Shown here piece after piece: positions 23,593-32,723 of a DNA stretch of 64,000 bases. The translations under genes and the position numbers were made by a program. Numbering within the stretch: the stretch's first letter is position 1; each line of letters opens with the position of its first letter. The notes below the pieces were generated by a model, which was not told the DNA's origin, did no database searches, and saw nothing but the letters and a program-made list of their open reading frames with translations. The DNA comes from Bdellovibrionales bacterium. GTDB lineage: Bacteria; Bdellovibrionota; UBA1018; CAIMNF01. The stretch covers positions 1 to 64,000 of the forward strand of contig CANNBJ010000006.1 in assembly GCA_947502835.1 (NCBI GenBank). Direction: 5' to 3'.

Positions 23593-25478
23593 CAGGCCAT
23601 CACGGGAGCGGGAGCTGCCCCTCCTCCTTCAGGCTTCGGATCCGTCGTCACATTCTTCGGCGCACGCTCGAGTTTTTCTCCACGGATCAGCTTATCCACT
23701 TCTTCGCCATCAATGGTTTCAAACTCAAGAAGGGCTTCCGCAATCCTGTGAAGAGCGGCGATGTTTTCGGCGATCAGTTGCTTAGCGCGTTGGTAGTTCC
23801 GCTCCACAATGTCCCGGACCTCCCGGTCGATGGTCTGCGCGGTCTGCTCGCTGTAGTCCCGGTGCTGGGAGATCTCACGACCAAGGAAAATCGCCTCTTC
23901 CTTCTTTCCAAAACTGAGCGGCCCGAGAATGTCGCTCATGCCCCACTCGCACACCATTCTTCGTGCAACCTCTGTGGCACGCTCGATGTCGTTCCCGGCT
24001 CCGGTGGTCTTCTGGTTGAATACCGCCTCCTCTGCAACACGTCCGCCCATCAGGAACGCAATCATGTTCTCGGCCTTGACCTTGTCCATGCTGACCCGGT
24101 CCTCGCGCGGAAGCGTTTGGGTCACGCCCAGTGCCATCCCTCTTGGGATGATGGTCACCTTGTGAATCGGATCGGTTCCGGGAAGCGAGCGCCCCACCAA
24201 GGTATGCCCTGCTTCATGAAACGCGGTATTGCGTTTTTCCTGCTCGGAAAGCACGAGACTCCTCCGCTCGGATCCCATCAACACCTTGTCTTTTGCTTCC
24301 TCCAGATCATGAAGTTCAACGAACTTTTTGTCCCTTCTCGCCGCGATGAGAGCGGCTTCATTCACAAGATTCTCAAGGTCAGCCCCCGAAAATCCAGGAG
24401 TGCCGCGGGCAATGATGGAAAGCTGCACCTTCGGATCAAGCGGAACCTTCCGCGTGTGCACTTTCAGGATTTCCTCGCGACCGCGAAGATCGGGGTTGGA
24501 CACAACGACCCTGCGGTCGAAACGACCGGGCCTGAGGAGTGCCGGATCCAGCACATCAGGACGGTTCGTTGCGGCAACAAGGATCACCCCTTCATTGCCC
24601 TCAAACCCATCCATTTCCACCAGCAATTGATTGAGCGTTTGTTCACGCTCATCGTGCCCTCCGCCAAGTCCGGCTCCGCGATGACGCCCGACCGCATCGA
24701 TCTCATCGATAAAGATAATGCAGGGAGCGTGCTTCTTTCCCTGCTCAAACAGGTCTCGAACTCTCGAGGCACCCACACCCACGAACATCTCCACAAAATC
24801 GGACCCTGAAATCGAGAAAAAGGGAACGCCCGCCTCTCCGGCCACAGCCCTTGCCAAGAGGGTTTTTCCGGTTCCGGGAGGTCCCATCAACAATACGCCT
24901 TTCGGGATTCTTCCCCCGAGCCGGGTGAATTTTTTCGGGTCCTTGAGAAAGTGAACGATCTCCTCAAGATCCTGTTTCGCTTCCTCTGCGCCCGCAACGT
25001 CCTTGAAGGTAAATTTCTTGTTCGCCTCGTTCAGCATCCGCGCCTTGGACTTGCCAAAGCTCATCGCTTTGCCCCCGCCTGACTGCAGTTGCCTCATAAA
25101 AATGAAGAACACCAAAAACAGGAGAAGCATCGGAAACCACGACACAAGCATTTGTTGCCAGACCGGTGTCTTCTCCGATTGCTCGTAATTCGGAATCAAC
25201 TTGTTCGTTTTGAGAATTTCGGTAAACACCGGATTCTTGGTATCGCCCACGGTCTCAAACGTGGTGACTCCGTCCACAGGCTCTTTGAAGGTTCCGGTGA
25301 TCACATCCTCGCTCCGGAAGGTCACCTCAGCAACCTTGTCTTGCTGGACCAGCTCGATGAACTGGGAAAACTTGAGCTGTTTTTTGGGATGATGATTCGG
25401 ATCCATTGCCTTGATGAGCAATGCAAAGATGAGAATAACCGACAACCAGAGCGCCGCGGTACGGCCGAAACCTTTCAT
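23592..25478 (-). CDS. ftsH: ATP-dependent zinc metalloprotease FtsH
   Basis: The 628-residue membrane protease has two N-terminal helices flanking a periplasmic region (1-125), an AAA domain with Walker A GPPGTGKT and Walker B IIFIDEID, the SRH region [20 protein letters not shown], and the zinc motif HEAGH near residue 424. Residues ~590-628 are a Pro/Ala tail. It degrades damaged membrane proteins and regulators such as LpxC in other bacteria. The ATG follows an AAGGAT site. It lies 69 bases after tilS, so it may have its own promoter as well. Confidence 0.98.
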   Translation of the reverse strand: MKGFGRTAALWLSVILIFALLIKAMDPNHHPKKQLKFSQFIELVQQDKVAEVTFRSEDVITGTFKEPVDGVTTFETVGDTKNPVFTEILKTNKLIPNYEQSEKTPVWQQMLVSWFPMLLLFLVFFIFMRQLQSGGGKAMSFGKSKARMLNEANKKFTFKDVAGAEEAKQDLEEIVHFLKDPKKFTRLGGRIPKGVLLMGPPGTGKTLLARAVAGEAGVPFFSISGSDFVEMFVGVGASRVRDLFEQGKKHAPCIIFIDEIDAVGRHRGAGLGGGHDEREQTLNQLLVEMDGFEGNEGVILVAATNRPDVLDPALLRPGRFDRRVVVSNPDLRGREEILKVHTRKVPLDPKVQLSIIARGTPGFSGADLENLVNEAALIAARRDKKFVELHDLEEAKDKVLMGSERRSLVLSEQEKRNTAFHEAGHTLVGRSLPGTDPIHKVTIIPRGMALGVTQTLPREDRVSMDKVKAENMIAFLMGGRVAEEAVFNQKTTGAGNDIERATEVARRMVCEWGMSDILGPLSFGKKEEAIFLGREISQHRDYSEQTAQTIDREVRDIVERNYQRAKQLIAENIAALHRIAEALLEFETIDGEEVDKLIRGEKLERAPKNVTTDPKPEGGGAAPAPVMA

Positions 25479-25547
25479 GAGAGGATCCTTTCTATGGACT
25501 CAAGACTCCTCACGATTCCATCACAAGCGACCTGAAAAAACAAATCT

Positions 25548-26492
25548 TTACAATTGATTGTCCGAGCTGGAATCCTCGATCAACCAACCCGTTTTCAGGC
25601 GTTTTAGTTGACCCCCGCCGGGCAGACTCAACGCCTGTCCGGGAGAAGTTTCCCTCAGCATGTTCGAAAGGGCTGCCCTCTGTGCCCGATTCAAGGGTCC
25701 CCCCACCACCGCCTGCACAATGTTGACAAGGCACATCTCCGAACTCCTCTCCACCTCCTGACTCACCTCGGATTGGGGATTCGCGTAGCCTGCCAATGTC
25801 TTTCGGATCGAGGGGTACCGGGTCTCAAGAAAGGGAAGCATTTCCTTTCGCGCCCACGCCCGAAAACGCGTGGAATCAAGATTCGTCGGATCCTCAAAAT
25901 GCGGCACTCCTTCTTCTTTCGCGTATGCCTCGATTTGTTCCTTTGAAACTTCAAGAAACGGGCGCAAACACTGGGAATCAAGAAACTTTATTCCGGCAAT
26001 TCCCTCAAGAAGCTCCCCCCTCAGAAATCGCCACAACACTGTCTCCGCGACATCATCCCGATGGTGGGCCGTCATGACATAGCGAAATTCCTTGTCGGGT
26101 CCACTCAGACGATCGTAAACCTCAAGCCGCTTGTTTCGCGCATCCTCTTCCAAGTTTCCGCTGGTTTTTGATTCCGAGGGCGCCTTCAGCGCCACATGGC
26201 GAAATCCGAAACCCAATTGCCGCGCAAGGTCCTTTACCGCTTGCGGCTCTTCATTTGATGACTCAGTCCTCCACCCATGATCAAGATGGAGCAGCGTCAC
26301 CAGGGCCGGATCTATCAATCTGCGTCCGTAGGTTCCTGCAAGATGAGCGAGCACCATGGAATCCACCCCACCCGAGACCGCAATCAGGATGGGAGATTTC
26401 AATGGCGTGGCGAGGCCCTGACGTTTGAACAACCTGAGAACACTCCGGATCAAGCCGCCTCCGGCTTTCCCCGGCCTTGGATAGGGGCTCAT
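25548..26492 (-). CDS. tilS: tRNA(Ile)-lysidine synthase
   Basis: The 314-residue enzyme attaches lysine to C34 of tRNA-Ile(CAU) so that it reads AUA. The PP-loop ISVSGGVDSMVLAHL-type motif lies near residue 40, HLDHGWR near 71, ARNKRLEVYD near 117 and TAHHRDDVAETVL near 140. It is a short form with the N-terminal catalytic domain and a small helical domain but without the full C-terminal TilS domains. Its start overlaps the upstream lipoprotein gene by four bases. Confidence 0.95.
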   Translation of the reverse strand: MSPYPRPGKAGGGLIRSVLRLFKRQGLATPLKSPILIAVSGGVDSMVLAHLAGTYGRRLIDPALVTLLHLDHGWRTESSNEEPQAVKDLARQLGFGFRHVALKAPSESKTSGNLEEDARNKRLEVYDRLSGPDKEFRYVMTAHHRDDVAETVLWRFLRGELLEGIAGIKFLDSQCLRPFLEVSKEQIEAYAKEEGVPHFEDPTNLDSTRFRAWARKEMLPFLETRYPSIRKTLAGYANPQSEVSQEVERSSEMCLVNIVQAVVGGPLNRAQRAALSNMLRETSPGQALSLPGGGQLKRLKTGWLIEDSSSDNQL

Positions 26493-27184
26493 GACCTCGT
26501 CTGCTGAACCGAAGGGTCAACGGAAAGGAGAGATCCGGATTCCGTATTCAGGAACAGATAGCAGTCATAGGTTTTCTGCTCAGGGGTCGCCACTTTGGAA
26601 CGCTGGTAGCAATCCACCTGTTCTGCAGCTTTTCGAACCCCCGGTCCGTTTTCCTGATCGGGAGTCAGATCAAAGGTCCTGGCAACCTGCAGGGCATTGA
26701 AAATCTTTTCTGCATAGGCATCCAAAACCTGAAGGCGAATCTTCGGCCCCTCGGAGGGATCCGCAATCGAAATATACGCATCCGATTCCTTGACTTGAGA
26801 CATTTCCGGCGCAGCACGCTTGAGCGCGCTTTCCTGCCGTTGCACAGTGAAGGATCCTTCTGGAATCCGGATCAGGAACTCGCATCCGTGTTTCTCGGCG
26901 TTCTTTACGCAGGTAAAATCCCGGCCCACCTTGCTCAAATCCGAGGAGGACTCGGACGCAATCCCCATCAGTCGAAAAATCTTCCCCGCATCGTCGCCCG
27001 AAAGCGCGAGCTTGATCCGAGCAGGATCGGAATCCTCAAGAGAAAGAAACGTGGCAGAGGGTAAACTTTGGGAATCCCTGGAACCCGGGCCCATCGCGGC
27101 CCTGCCGCTTACAGGGGGAGGAAGCTGGGTGCAGGCACTGAGAATCAGAAGGGAACCTAGAGAAATGCGCGTCAGAATCATCAT
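26489..27184 (-). CDS. Hypothetical lipoprotein upstream of tilS
   Basis: The 231-residue product has a signal peptide ending in the lipobox LILSAC, so it is probably lipidated at Cys18. A Pro/Ser-rich linker follows. The folded part (about 45-230) has two internally similar halves, each with a Cys (FTCVKNAEKHGCEFLI and DCYQRS...YDCYLFL), which suggests a duplicated small domain. I know no family for it. Its stop overlaps the tilS start, so it leads the tilS-to-tsaE operon. A loose TTTACA/ATAAAA promoter-like pair lies just upstream. Confidence 0.65.
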   Translation of the reverse strand: MMILTRISLGSLLILSACTQLPPPVSGRAAMGPGSRDSQSLPSATFLSLEDSDPARIKLALSGDDAGKIFRLMGIASESSSDLSKVGRDFTCVKNAEKHGCEFLIRIPEGSFTVQRQESALKRAAPEMSQVKESDAYISIADPSEGPKIRLQVLDAYAEKIFNALQVARTFDLTPDQENGPGVRKAAEQVDCYQRSKVATPEQKTYDCYLFLNTESGSLLSVDPSVQQTRS

Positions 27185-27245
27185 CGCGGAGCGTTTTATC
27201 CGGTCCGGACGGGCTTGTAAAGGATTTTAAATATAATCAATTTAC

Positions 27246-27974
27246 TTACGGAGACGCACTCACCCAGTTCAGCATCTCAACCGCAAGATCCTGGTCCAAA
27301 CCATCCGGGTCCTTCATCCCGTAATAATCCCGCCAGTCCTGCGGAGCCTCCGGATGAAGCCCGGTCACATAGATTCTGCCCTTCCCGAAAACGCTTTTTG
27401 CGGCTGCGATCTGCCCGTTCGGGTACCTTGCAACCACCTCGGCAGCACCCTCGGGCAGGCGGGAAAGATGGGGACCTCCCTCCCAATAGATGTGACGAGT
27501 CACCCCGTTCCAATTTACGGGAATGATCTCGGCACCCCGATTCACATTCCGATACAGAATGGTTTTTCCCGGCATGAATCCAAATCCAAAATCACGCGAA
27601 GTGCCCACGCGGCGAGTGGCGGAGAATGCCCCTGCACAAAATCCAACATAGCCTCCTCCTGCCCTGACAAAGGCGTCGATCGCGCCCTTCAATTTCGAGG
27701 TGAGTGCTCCCATGGCCGTACGGGATTTCCCCCCGGGCTGGATCCAGACCGCGGCATTTCGGAAGAGTGCGTCCCGATCCGCATCCGAGGAGCTGGCGTC
27801 CAACTGGTTCTCCCTCACAAACACGGGATCAAAGCCCGCCTGGGCTGCCACCTGAAATGCAGCATCATAACATCCGTCCTCACAAGCGCCCGGCCCTTGG
27901 TACACTAAAGCACGCTTTGCCGCATCAGCCGGAATCGACCCCAAAAAAAACGCCACCACCAGAATCCATCTCAT
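27246..27974 (-). CDS. Secreted BPL_N-type glutamine-amidotransferase-like protein
   Basis: The 242-residue protein has a signal peptide (cleavage after ADA) and then a class I amidotransferase-like fold of the BPL_N kind. YQGPGACEDGC opens it, WIQPGGKSRT forms the nucleotide-side loop, and GGGYVGFCAGAF carries the nucleophile-position Cys. GLHPEAPQDWR gives the His near the C-terminus. Homologues form the N-terminal region of eukaryotic biotin-protein ligases, but free secreted bacterial forms have no firm function. It stands alone, 61 bases upstream of the lipoprotein gene. Confidence 0.8.
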   Translation of the reverse strand: MRWILVVAFFLGSIPADAAKRALVYQGPGACEDGCYDAAFQVAAQAGFDPVFVRENQLDASSSDADRDALFRNAAVWIQPGGKSRTAMGALTSKLKGAIDAFVRAGGGYVGFCAGAFSATRRVGTSRDFGFGFMPGKTILYRNVNRGAEIIPVNWNGVTRHIYWEGGPHLSRLPEGAAEVVARYPNGQIAAAKSVFGKGRIYVTGLHPEAPQDWRDYYGMKDPDGLDQDLAVEMLNWVSASP

Positions 27975-28057
27975 GTCTCCATGATCGCGGGTTCATCGGG
28001 ATTTTCGAGAGGCAAAGATTGCCGGGCGTCAACTCCCGATCGCTCGATCGCCCGGTC

Positions 28058-28723
28058 TCACGGCTCGAACTTCACCCCTGCTCCACGGATGGTGAGAAGG
28101 TGCTTCGGATGTTCAGGATCAAGTTCGATGCGCTTTCGAAGCTGCGTAATGAGATAATCAATGGTCCTTGTTTTCGGAAGAAAGCTGAAGCCCCAAACAT
28201 CCCGCAAAAGACGATCCTTACTGACAATGGTGCCCTTTCTTTCCAGCATGTATTTCATGAACTTGAATTCCAGCGGAGTGAGCACGACTTCCCCGGTCTC
28301 GCACTCGAGGGTCAAGGCATCCTCTCGCAGATTCCAAAGCTCTGCAGCTTGCCTTTCCGAACCCGCGGGACGCCTCCGGATCAAGGCGTGAATCCTCGCC
28401 TCCAGCTCTTTGAAGGAAAACGGCTTGGGAAGATAATCATCCGCGCCCCTTCTCAATCCCTCCACCCGTTCCTCAACCCCCGATTTCGAGGAAAGAATCA
28501 AGGCCATGATCCCCTTCCTCCGTGGATGCTTGAGCAACTGGGTTCCCTCTCCATCGGGAAGATTGCGGTCGAGGATCATGAGATCAAACGCCTCATGATT
28601 GAGCCTCTCGCGGGCCTCCTTCAAGGTCTTTACCCACTCGCACTCAAACCCCATCTTCAGGAGCGAAAGCCGGATGGTGTCCCCGAGGGCAACTTCGTCT
28701 TCCACAAGCAAAAGACGCGTCAT
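28058..28723 (-). CDS. OmpR/PhoB-family response regulator
   Basis: The 221-residue regulator has a standard receiver with acidic LLVEDE, the phospho-Asp in FDLMILDRNLPDGEG (Asp52), Ser/Thr switch SSKS and Lys in LPKPFSF. The winged helix (about 130-221) has LTPLEFKFMKYML and the terminal RGAGVKFEP wing. It is the last gene of the operon and its ATG overlaps the kinase stop by four bases. The upstream ctaA and thioredoxin-like genes suggest a respiratory or redox signal. Confidence 0.95.
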   Translation of the reverse strand: MTRLLLVEDEVALGDTIRLSLLKMGFECEWVKTLKEARERLNHEAFDLMILDRNLPDGEGTQLLKHPRRKGIMALILSSKSGVEERVEGLRRGADDYLPKPFSFKELEARIHALIRRRPAGSERQAAELWNLREDALTLECETGEVVLTPLEFKFMKYMLERKGTIVSKDRLLRDVWGFSFLPKTRTIDYLITQLRKRIELDPEHPKHLLTIRGAGVKFEP

Positions 28724-29670
28724 TTGAACGGTCCCTCCAAAACGAACCTCGCGCCCTTGCCCTCACCAAAGCTTTTTCCGTTCAAAGTAAGCCCCATCCC
28801 CTTCGCCGCCGTGGCGGAAAGATAAAGACCAAGACCGGTTCCCGGAATCGAGTGGGTCCGCAATTGGTGCGACTCCTGCTCCAGTCTCGAGAACCTTCGG
28901 AACAGGGAGGCTTCCTGCTCGGGGGAAAAGCCCATGCCCTGATCCACGATGGCAATGCGCCACCGGGTTTTCCCGAAGAAGAATCTCGACCTCACGGTTT
29001 TCACCTTGAGCTCCACCTGCGGATCTCCCATCGCAAACTTTCGGGCATTGTCGAGAAGATTCCGGAAAATCAACTCAAGCAACACAGGATCGATCTCAAC
29101 CTTCCTTTGAAAAGGTTCACCCGACAGCGTGAGACGCGCGCCCGGACCAAGGAGCCTCAAGAATCCCTCCCATTGGGTACGGATCCATTCGTTCAGGTCG
29201 ATCCCCTGAAGATTCACCTTGAGTCTGGATTCCCTGAGCCTTGCCGCCTGGAGAAGCAACTCTACATCGGCCTTGAGTCGCTCAAGCTCAAGCGAGTGCG
29301 TGCGCCACAGCCGCTGTTCCTCCGAAGAGAGCGCGGAACCGCTTTGCCGGAGAAGATCGGAAACCAGCGTCAGCGTCGAAAGAGGGGTTCTCAGTTCATG
29401 GGAAATCCGATCGAGGAAATCCGCCTGGATCTGACTGACTTTCATCTCCCGGAGCAGGCGCGCGAAGAACAACACAAGCGCCCCCATGATTCCGATGAAT
29501 CCAAGGGATCCGAGTACGATCTTGGTCCAGGGTTGATCCGAGATGTCGACGTCGCGGACCAACTCCACATTGTAGATGGTGGCCATGATGCCGGCAATCA
29601 GCAGGCCCAGAACCAAAAGAATGACCCAAAGACCCTTCCTAGGTCTCGATACGACTTTTTCGAGCTTCAT
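28720..29670 (-). CDS. Membrane sensor histidine kinase
   Basis: From ATG 29670 the product is 316 residues. Two helices (LWVILLVLGLLIAGIMATIY and IVLGSLGFIGIMGALVLFF) enclose a periplasmic loop of only about 20 residues. HisKA follows with DRISHELRTPLSTL, then ATPase motifs FRNLLDNARKF, DQGMGFS and GTGLGLYL. Such a short loop suggests sensing within or near the membrane. The start lies 32 bases inside ctaA and the stop overlaps the regulator gene, so all are on one transcript. Confidence 0.93.
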   Translation of the reverse strand: MKLEKVVSRPRKGLWVILLVLGLLIAGIMATIYNVELVRDVDISDQPWTKIVLGSLGFIGIMGALVLFFARLLREMKVSQIQADFLDRISHELRTPLSTLTLVSDLLRQSGSALSSEEQRLWRTHSLELERLKADVELLLQAARLRESRLKVNLQGIDLNEWIRTQWEGFLRLLGPGARLTLSGEPFQRKVEIDPVLLELIFRNLLDNARKFAMGDPQVELKVKTVRSRFFFGKTRWRIAIVDQGMGFSPEQEASLFRRFSRLEQESHQLRTHSIPGTGLGLYLSATAAKGMGLTLNGKSFGEGKGARFVLEGPFK

Positions 29671-30568
29671 GAGCGAGTCCTGAGAGAAAGAAACCGATGA
29701 ACACAAGGTCGGCAAAGAAAAGGTGAACCAGCTGCAACCAGTTGGGGGCCATCAGAACCCAATTCAAAAATCCGACCAAAAACTGGAGAATCAGGGCCCC
29801 GAGAAGCGCGGAACGAACGGAAGAAAGAGACCGGTCGTTTTCAAGGTGGCTTGACCAAAAGAATGCGATCATCACCCAGGCTACCGCCAAGATCGGATGA
29901 ACAATCCTCAGGCGAACGAGAAAATGGGAGCCCGGCCTGAAATCCTCCGCCATCCCGGAAAGGAGCGAGGTTGAAGGGAAAAGCGTATCCCCGAGTGCTG
30001 CAATCGCACCGCTCATCCCGAGAAAAAGAAAGACCAGGAAACCGATCCAAAAAATCCTCTCGCGGGGCAGAATCCTTGTGCGACCGGCGAGATACATCCG
30101 GGGCGAGGTTGCAAGCCAACACTGTGTGGAGAGGGTTGCAATCAAAAACAGGGTATTGACGAGGTGAAGGGCAATCGAAACCGCACGCGCAACGGATTGG
30201 TCAAACTCCACAAGCTTCAAAAGCACAAGCCCCGCCCCCAAAGCCGCCTCCAGAAGAATCGCAAACACCCCGAGACCCGAGATCCGGCGCACCCAAGACC
30301 CTGCTTCGGCCACCCTTCGGGCCCAGAACCAACCAAAGAGGACAAGGAGCAGGGAAACCCCGCTGCTCGCGCGATGCGCAAACTCAATCCAAGTTTGGAT
30401 CCGCTCGGGTCGAGGAATCACCTCCCCGTTGCAAAGCGGCCAATGATCCCCGCACCCGGCCCCGGATCCTGTCGCCCTCACATAGGCACCCCAAACAATC
30501 ACAAGAAGGGTGAACCCAAGACTGATCCGGGAAAAAAAAGAGAAACGCTCCGCAGTCAACCACCTCAT
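29639..30568 (-). CDS. ctaA: Heme A synthase (CtaA/COX15)
   Basis: The 309-residue membrane protein has about eight helices and oxidises heme O to heme A for cytochrome oxidase. The four heme-ligating His regions are visible: FAHRASSG, ALHLVNT, RIVHPIL and LVHLFFADL. GAYVRATGSGAGCGDHWPLCNG carries the loop Cys pair. It is located between a thioredoxin-like gene (16 bases upstream) and a two-component pair that overlaps it. The cell should therefore assemble an aa3-type oxidase. Confidence 0.95.
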   Translation of the reverse strand: MRWLTAERFSFFSRISLGFTLLVIVWGAYVRATGSGAGCGDHWPLCNGEVIPRPERIQTWIEFAHRASSGVSLLLVLFGWFWARRVAEAGSWVRRISGLGVFAILLEAALGAGLVLLKLVEFDQSVARAVSIALHLVNTLFLIATLSTQCWLATSPRMYLAGRTRILPRERIFWIGFLVFLFLGMSGAIAALGDTLFPSTSLLSGMAEDFRPGSHFLVRLRIVHPILAVAWVMIAFFWSSHLENDRSLSSVRSALLGALILQFLVGFLNWVLMAPNWLQLVHLFFADLVFIGFFLSGLAHEARKSRIET

Positions 30569-30584
30569 GTTCGCACCTGTTTGC

Positions 30585-31163
30585 TCACCCCTTTTTTGGC
30601 GTGAGCTCCTTCCATTTGATGCTACAGCCCATCGAAGGAATCATTTCACCGCTGAACGGTGCTCCACTCAAAAGGAGGTCCATCGCACTCCTCATGCTCT
30701 GCTCCTTCACACCGGAAGGATCCTTCCAGGAATCATCAATTCTTCCGCGATAAAACAAACGAAACACCCCGTCCTCATTCCGGTACAAATACGGATCAGG
30801 AGTGCACACGGCATCATAGGACTTCGCAACCGCCTGGGACTCGTCAAAGACATAGGGGAATGGAAGGCCCCACTCGAGCGCAGTTCTTTTCATGTTCTCA
30901 AAACTATCGGCCTCCTTGTAGGCCGGATCATTCGAATTGATTCCGATCACGGCAATTCCAGAAGCCCCATAGTCGCGCGCCAGTCGACTGATGCGCTCAT
31001 GGACGGCAATCACATAGGGGCAATGATTGCACATGAAGAGAACCAGAAGGCCACGGCACTCCTTAAATGAATCGAGTGAATACATTCTCCCGTCCACCCC
31101 GGGAAGGGAGAAGGGGGGCGCAACAGAGCCCGGCTCGGAGGAGGATGAATACTGAAGTGCCAT
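30585..31163 (-). CDS. Thioredoxin-fold peroxiredoxin-like protein
   Basis: The 192-residue protein has the AhpC/TSA-like start PPFSLPGVDGRMYSLDSF and the motif LFMCNHCPYV, a CxxC with both cysteines. VIGINSNDP, YVFDESQAVAKSY and TPDPYLYR complete the fold. No signal peptide is seen. Proteins of this type are annotated as thioredoxin-family oxidoreductases; peroxidase or disulfide activity is not settled. It is the first gene of the ctaA/two-component operon. Confidence 0.85.
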   Translation of the reverse strand: MALQYSSSSEPGSVAPPFSLPGVDGRMYSLDSFKECRGLLVLFMCNHCPYVIAVHERISRLARDYGASGIAVIGINSNDPAYKEADSFENMKRTALEWGLPFPYVFDESQAVAKSYDAVCTPDPYLYRNEDGVFRLFYRGRIDDSWKDPSGVKEQSMRSAMDLLLSGAPFSGEMIPSMGCSIKWKELTPKKG

Positions 31164-31213
31164 GGGCGGACCCTACCACACCCCGGGAAATTTCTGGAAG
31201 AGAAGCGAATTTC

Positions 31214-31242
31214 TTGAGCTCTTTTAACAAAACTGATAGAGT
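31214..31242 (+). promoter_or_regulatory. Possible sigma-70 promoter of ahcY
   Basis: TTGAGC and TAGAGT are 17 bases apart and end 46 bases before the ahcY start codon. The match is only moderate. No S-adenosylhomocysteine riboswitch pattern was recognised in 31164-31287. Confidence 0.3.
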
Positions 31243-31287
31243 CCGGACATAACTGAAAATCAAACCTTTTTAGAGAGGCAAAGACCC

Positions 31288-32718
31288 ATGAGCACGGCCA
31301 CCACCCATTCCGTTTCGACCACAGGCAAACCCCAAGCCCCTTCCACCGGTGCGATGGCTCAAAGCACAACCAAAACTCCTGCTCCATTCTCCATCGGGTA
31401 CTATGAAACCAATCCCTCCTATCCCAAGTTCAAGGTACGGGATCTTTCTTTGGCCGAATGGGGCCGCAAGGAAATCACTCTCGCCGAAGCCGAGATGCCG
31501 GGCCTCATGTCCTTGCGCGAAGAGTTCGGAAAAACGAAGCCTCTCAAAGGCGCCCGCGTTGCAGGCTGTCTTCACATGACCATCCAGACCGCGGTTCTCA
31601 TTGAAACCCTGGTGGACCTGGGCGCAGAGGTGACATGGTCCTCGTGCAACATTTTCTCGACCCAAGATCATGCCGCCGCCGCCATCGCAGCGGCAGGCAT
31701 CCCGGTGTATGCTTGGAAAGGCCAAACCGAGGATGAGTTCAATTGGTGCATCGAGCAAACCATTTTCTTTGGCGACAAAACCAAGCCACTCACCATGATT
31801 CTGGATGACGGCGGAGATCTGACCGGAATGGTACTCACCCGATTTCCAGAACTCTACAAGGGAATCAAGGGGATTTCAGAAGAAACCACCACCGGCGTCC
31901 ACCGCCTGCACGACCTCGAAAAGAAGGGCCAACTCCCTGTTCCGTGCATCAATGTAAACGACTCGGTCACCAAATCCAAATTCGACAACAAGTACGGCTG
32001 CCGTGAATCCTGTGTCGATGCCATTCGCCGCGCAACCGATGTGATGATTGCCGGAAAAGTCGCAGTTGTAGCCGGCTTTGGAGATGTCGGCAAAGGCTCT
32101 GCCGAATCGCTTCGGGGCGCAGGCGCACGAGTCATTGTGACTGAAATTGATCCGGTTTGCGCCCTCCAAGCTGCGATGGAAGGATACGAAGTCAAAAAAC
32201 TCGACAGCGTGATTCATCTTGCGGACATCGTGGTCACCTCCACAGGATGCAAGGGAATCGTGAAAGACCGCCACTTTCTTGCAATGAAGGACAAAACGAT
32301 CGTTTGCAACATCGGGCATTTCGACATCGAGATCGACATGGCCTGGCTCAACAAGAACTACGGGCACACCAAAAATACCATCAAGCCGCAGGTGGACCTC
32401 TACACCCTTGAAAAGGGAAAACAGGTGATCGTTCTTGCGGAAGGACGTCTCGTAAATCTTGGTTGTGCGACCGGCCACCCGAGCTTTGTCATGAGCACCT
32501 CGTTTGCAAATCAGGTCCTTGCACAAATCGAACTTTGGTCGAATAGCGCCAAATACGAAAAGAAAGTGTACATGCTTCCAAAGTTCCTCGATGAAAAAGT
32601 GGCACGATTGCACCTTGAGAAACTCGGTGTGGAGCTTGATGTGCTGACTCAAGACCAATCCGAGTATCTCGGAATCCCTGCCACAGGCCCCTACAAGCCC
32701 GAGTACTATCGTTACTAA
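31288..32718 (+). CDS. ahcY: Adenosylhomocysteinase
   Basis: The 476-residue cytosolic NAD enzyme splits S-adenosylhomocysteine into adenosine and homocysteine. [14 protein letters not shown], the substrate-site [15 protein letters not shown], the NAD-binding [10 protein letters not shown], and the C-terminal KPEYYRY are diagnostic. A Ser/Thr/Pro-rich tail of about 35 residues precedes the conserved core. An AGAGG site precedes the ATG. It recycles the product of methyl transfers such as those by RlmN. Confidence 0.98.
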   Translation: MSTATTHSVSTTGKPQAPSTGAMAQSTTKTPAPFSIGYYETNPSYPKFKVRDLSLAEWGRKEITLAEAEMPGLMSLREEFGKTKPLKGARVAGCLHMTIQTAVLIETLVDLGAEVTWSSCNIFSTQDHAAAAIAAAGIPVYAWKGQTEDEFNWCIEQTIFFGDKTKPLTMILDDGGDLTGMVLTRFPELYKGIKGISEETTTGVHRLHDLEKKGQLPVPCINVNDSVTKSKFDNKYGCRESCVDAIRRATDVMIAGKVAVVAGFGDVGKGSAESLRGAGARVIVTEIDPVCALQAAMEGYEVKKLDSVIHLADIVVTSTGCKGIVKDRHFLAMKDKTIVCNIGHFDIEIDMAWLNKNYGHTKNTIKPQVDLYTLEKGKQVIVLAEGRLVNLGCATGHPSFVMSTSFANQVLAQIELWSNSAKYEKKVYMLPKFLDEKVARLHLEKLGVELDVLTQDQSEYLGIPATGPYKPEYYRY

Positions 32719-32723
32719 GGCCC

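Noticed and set aside
31164-31287. S-adenosylhomocysteine riboswitch before ahcY
   Set aside because: The conserved core of known SAH riboswitches was not found; only a moderate promoter-like pair is visible.
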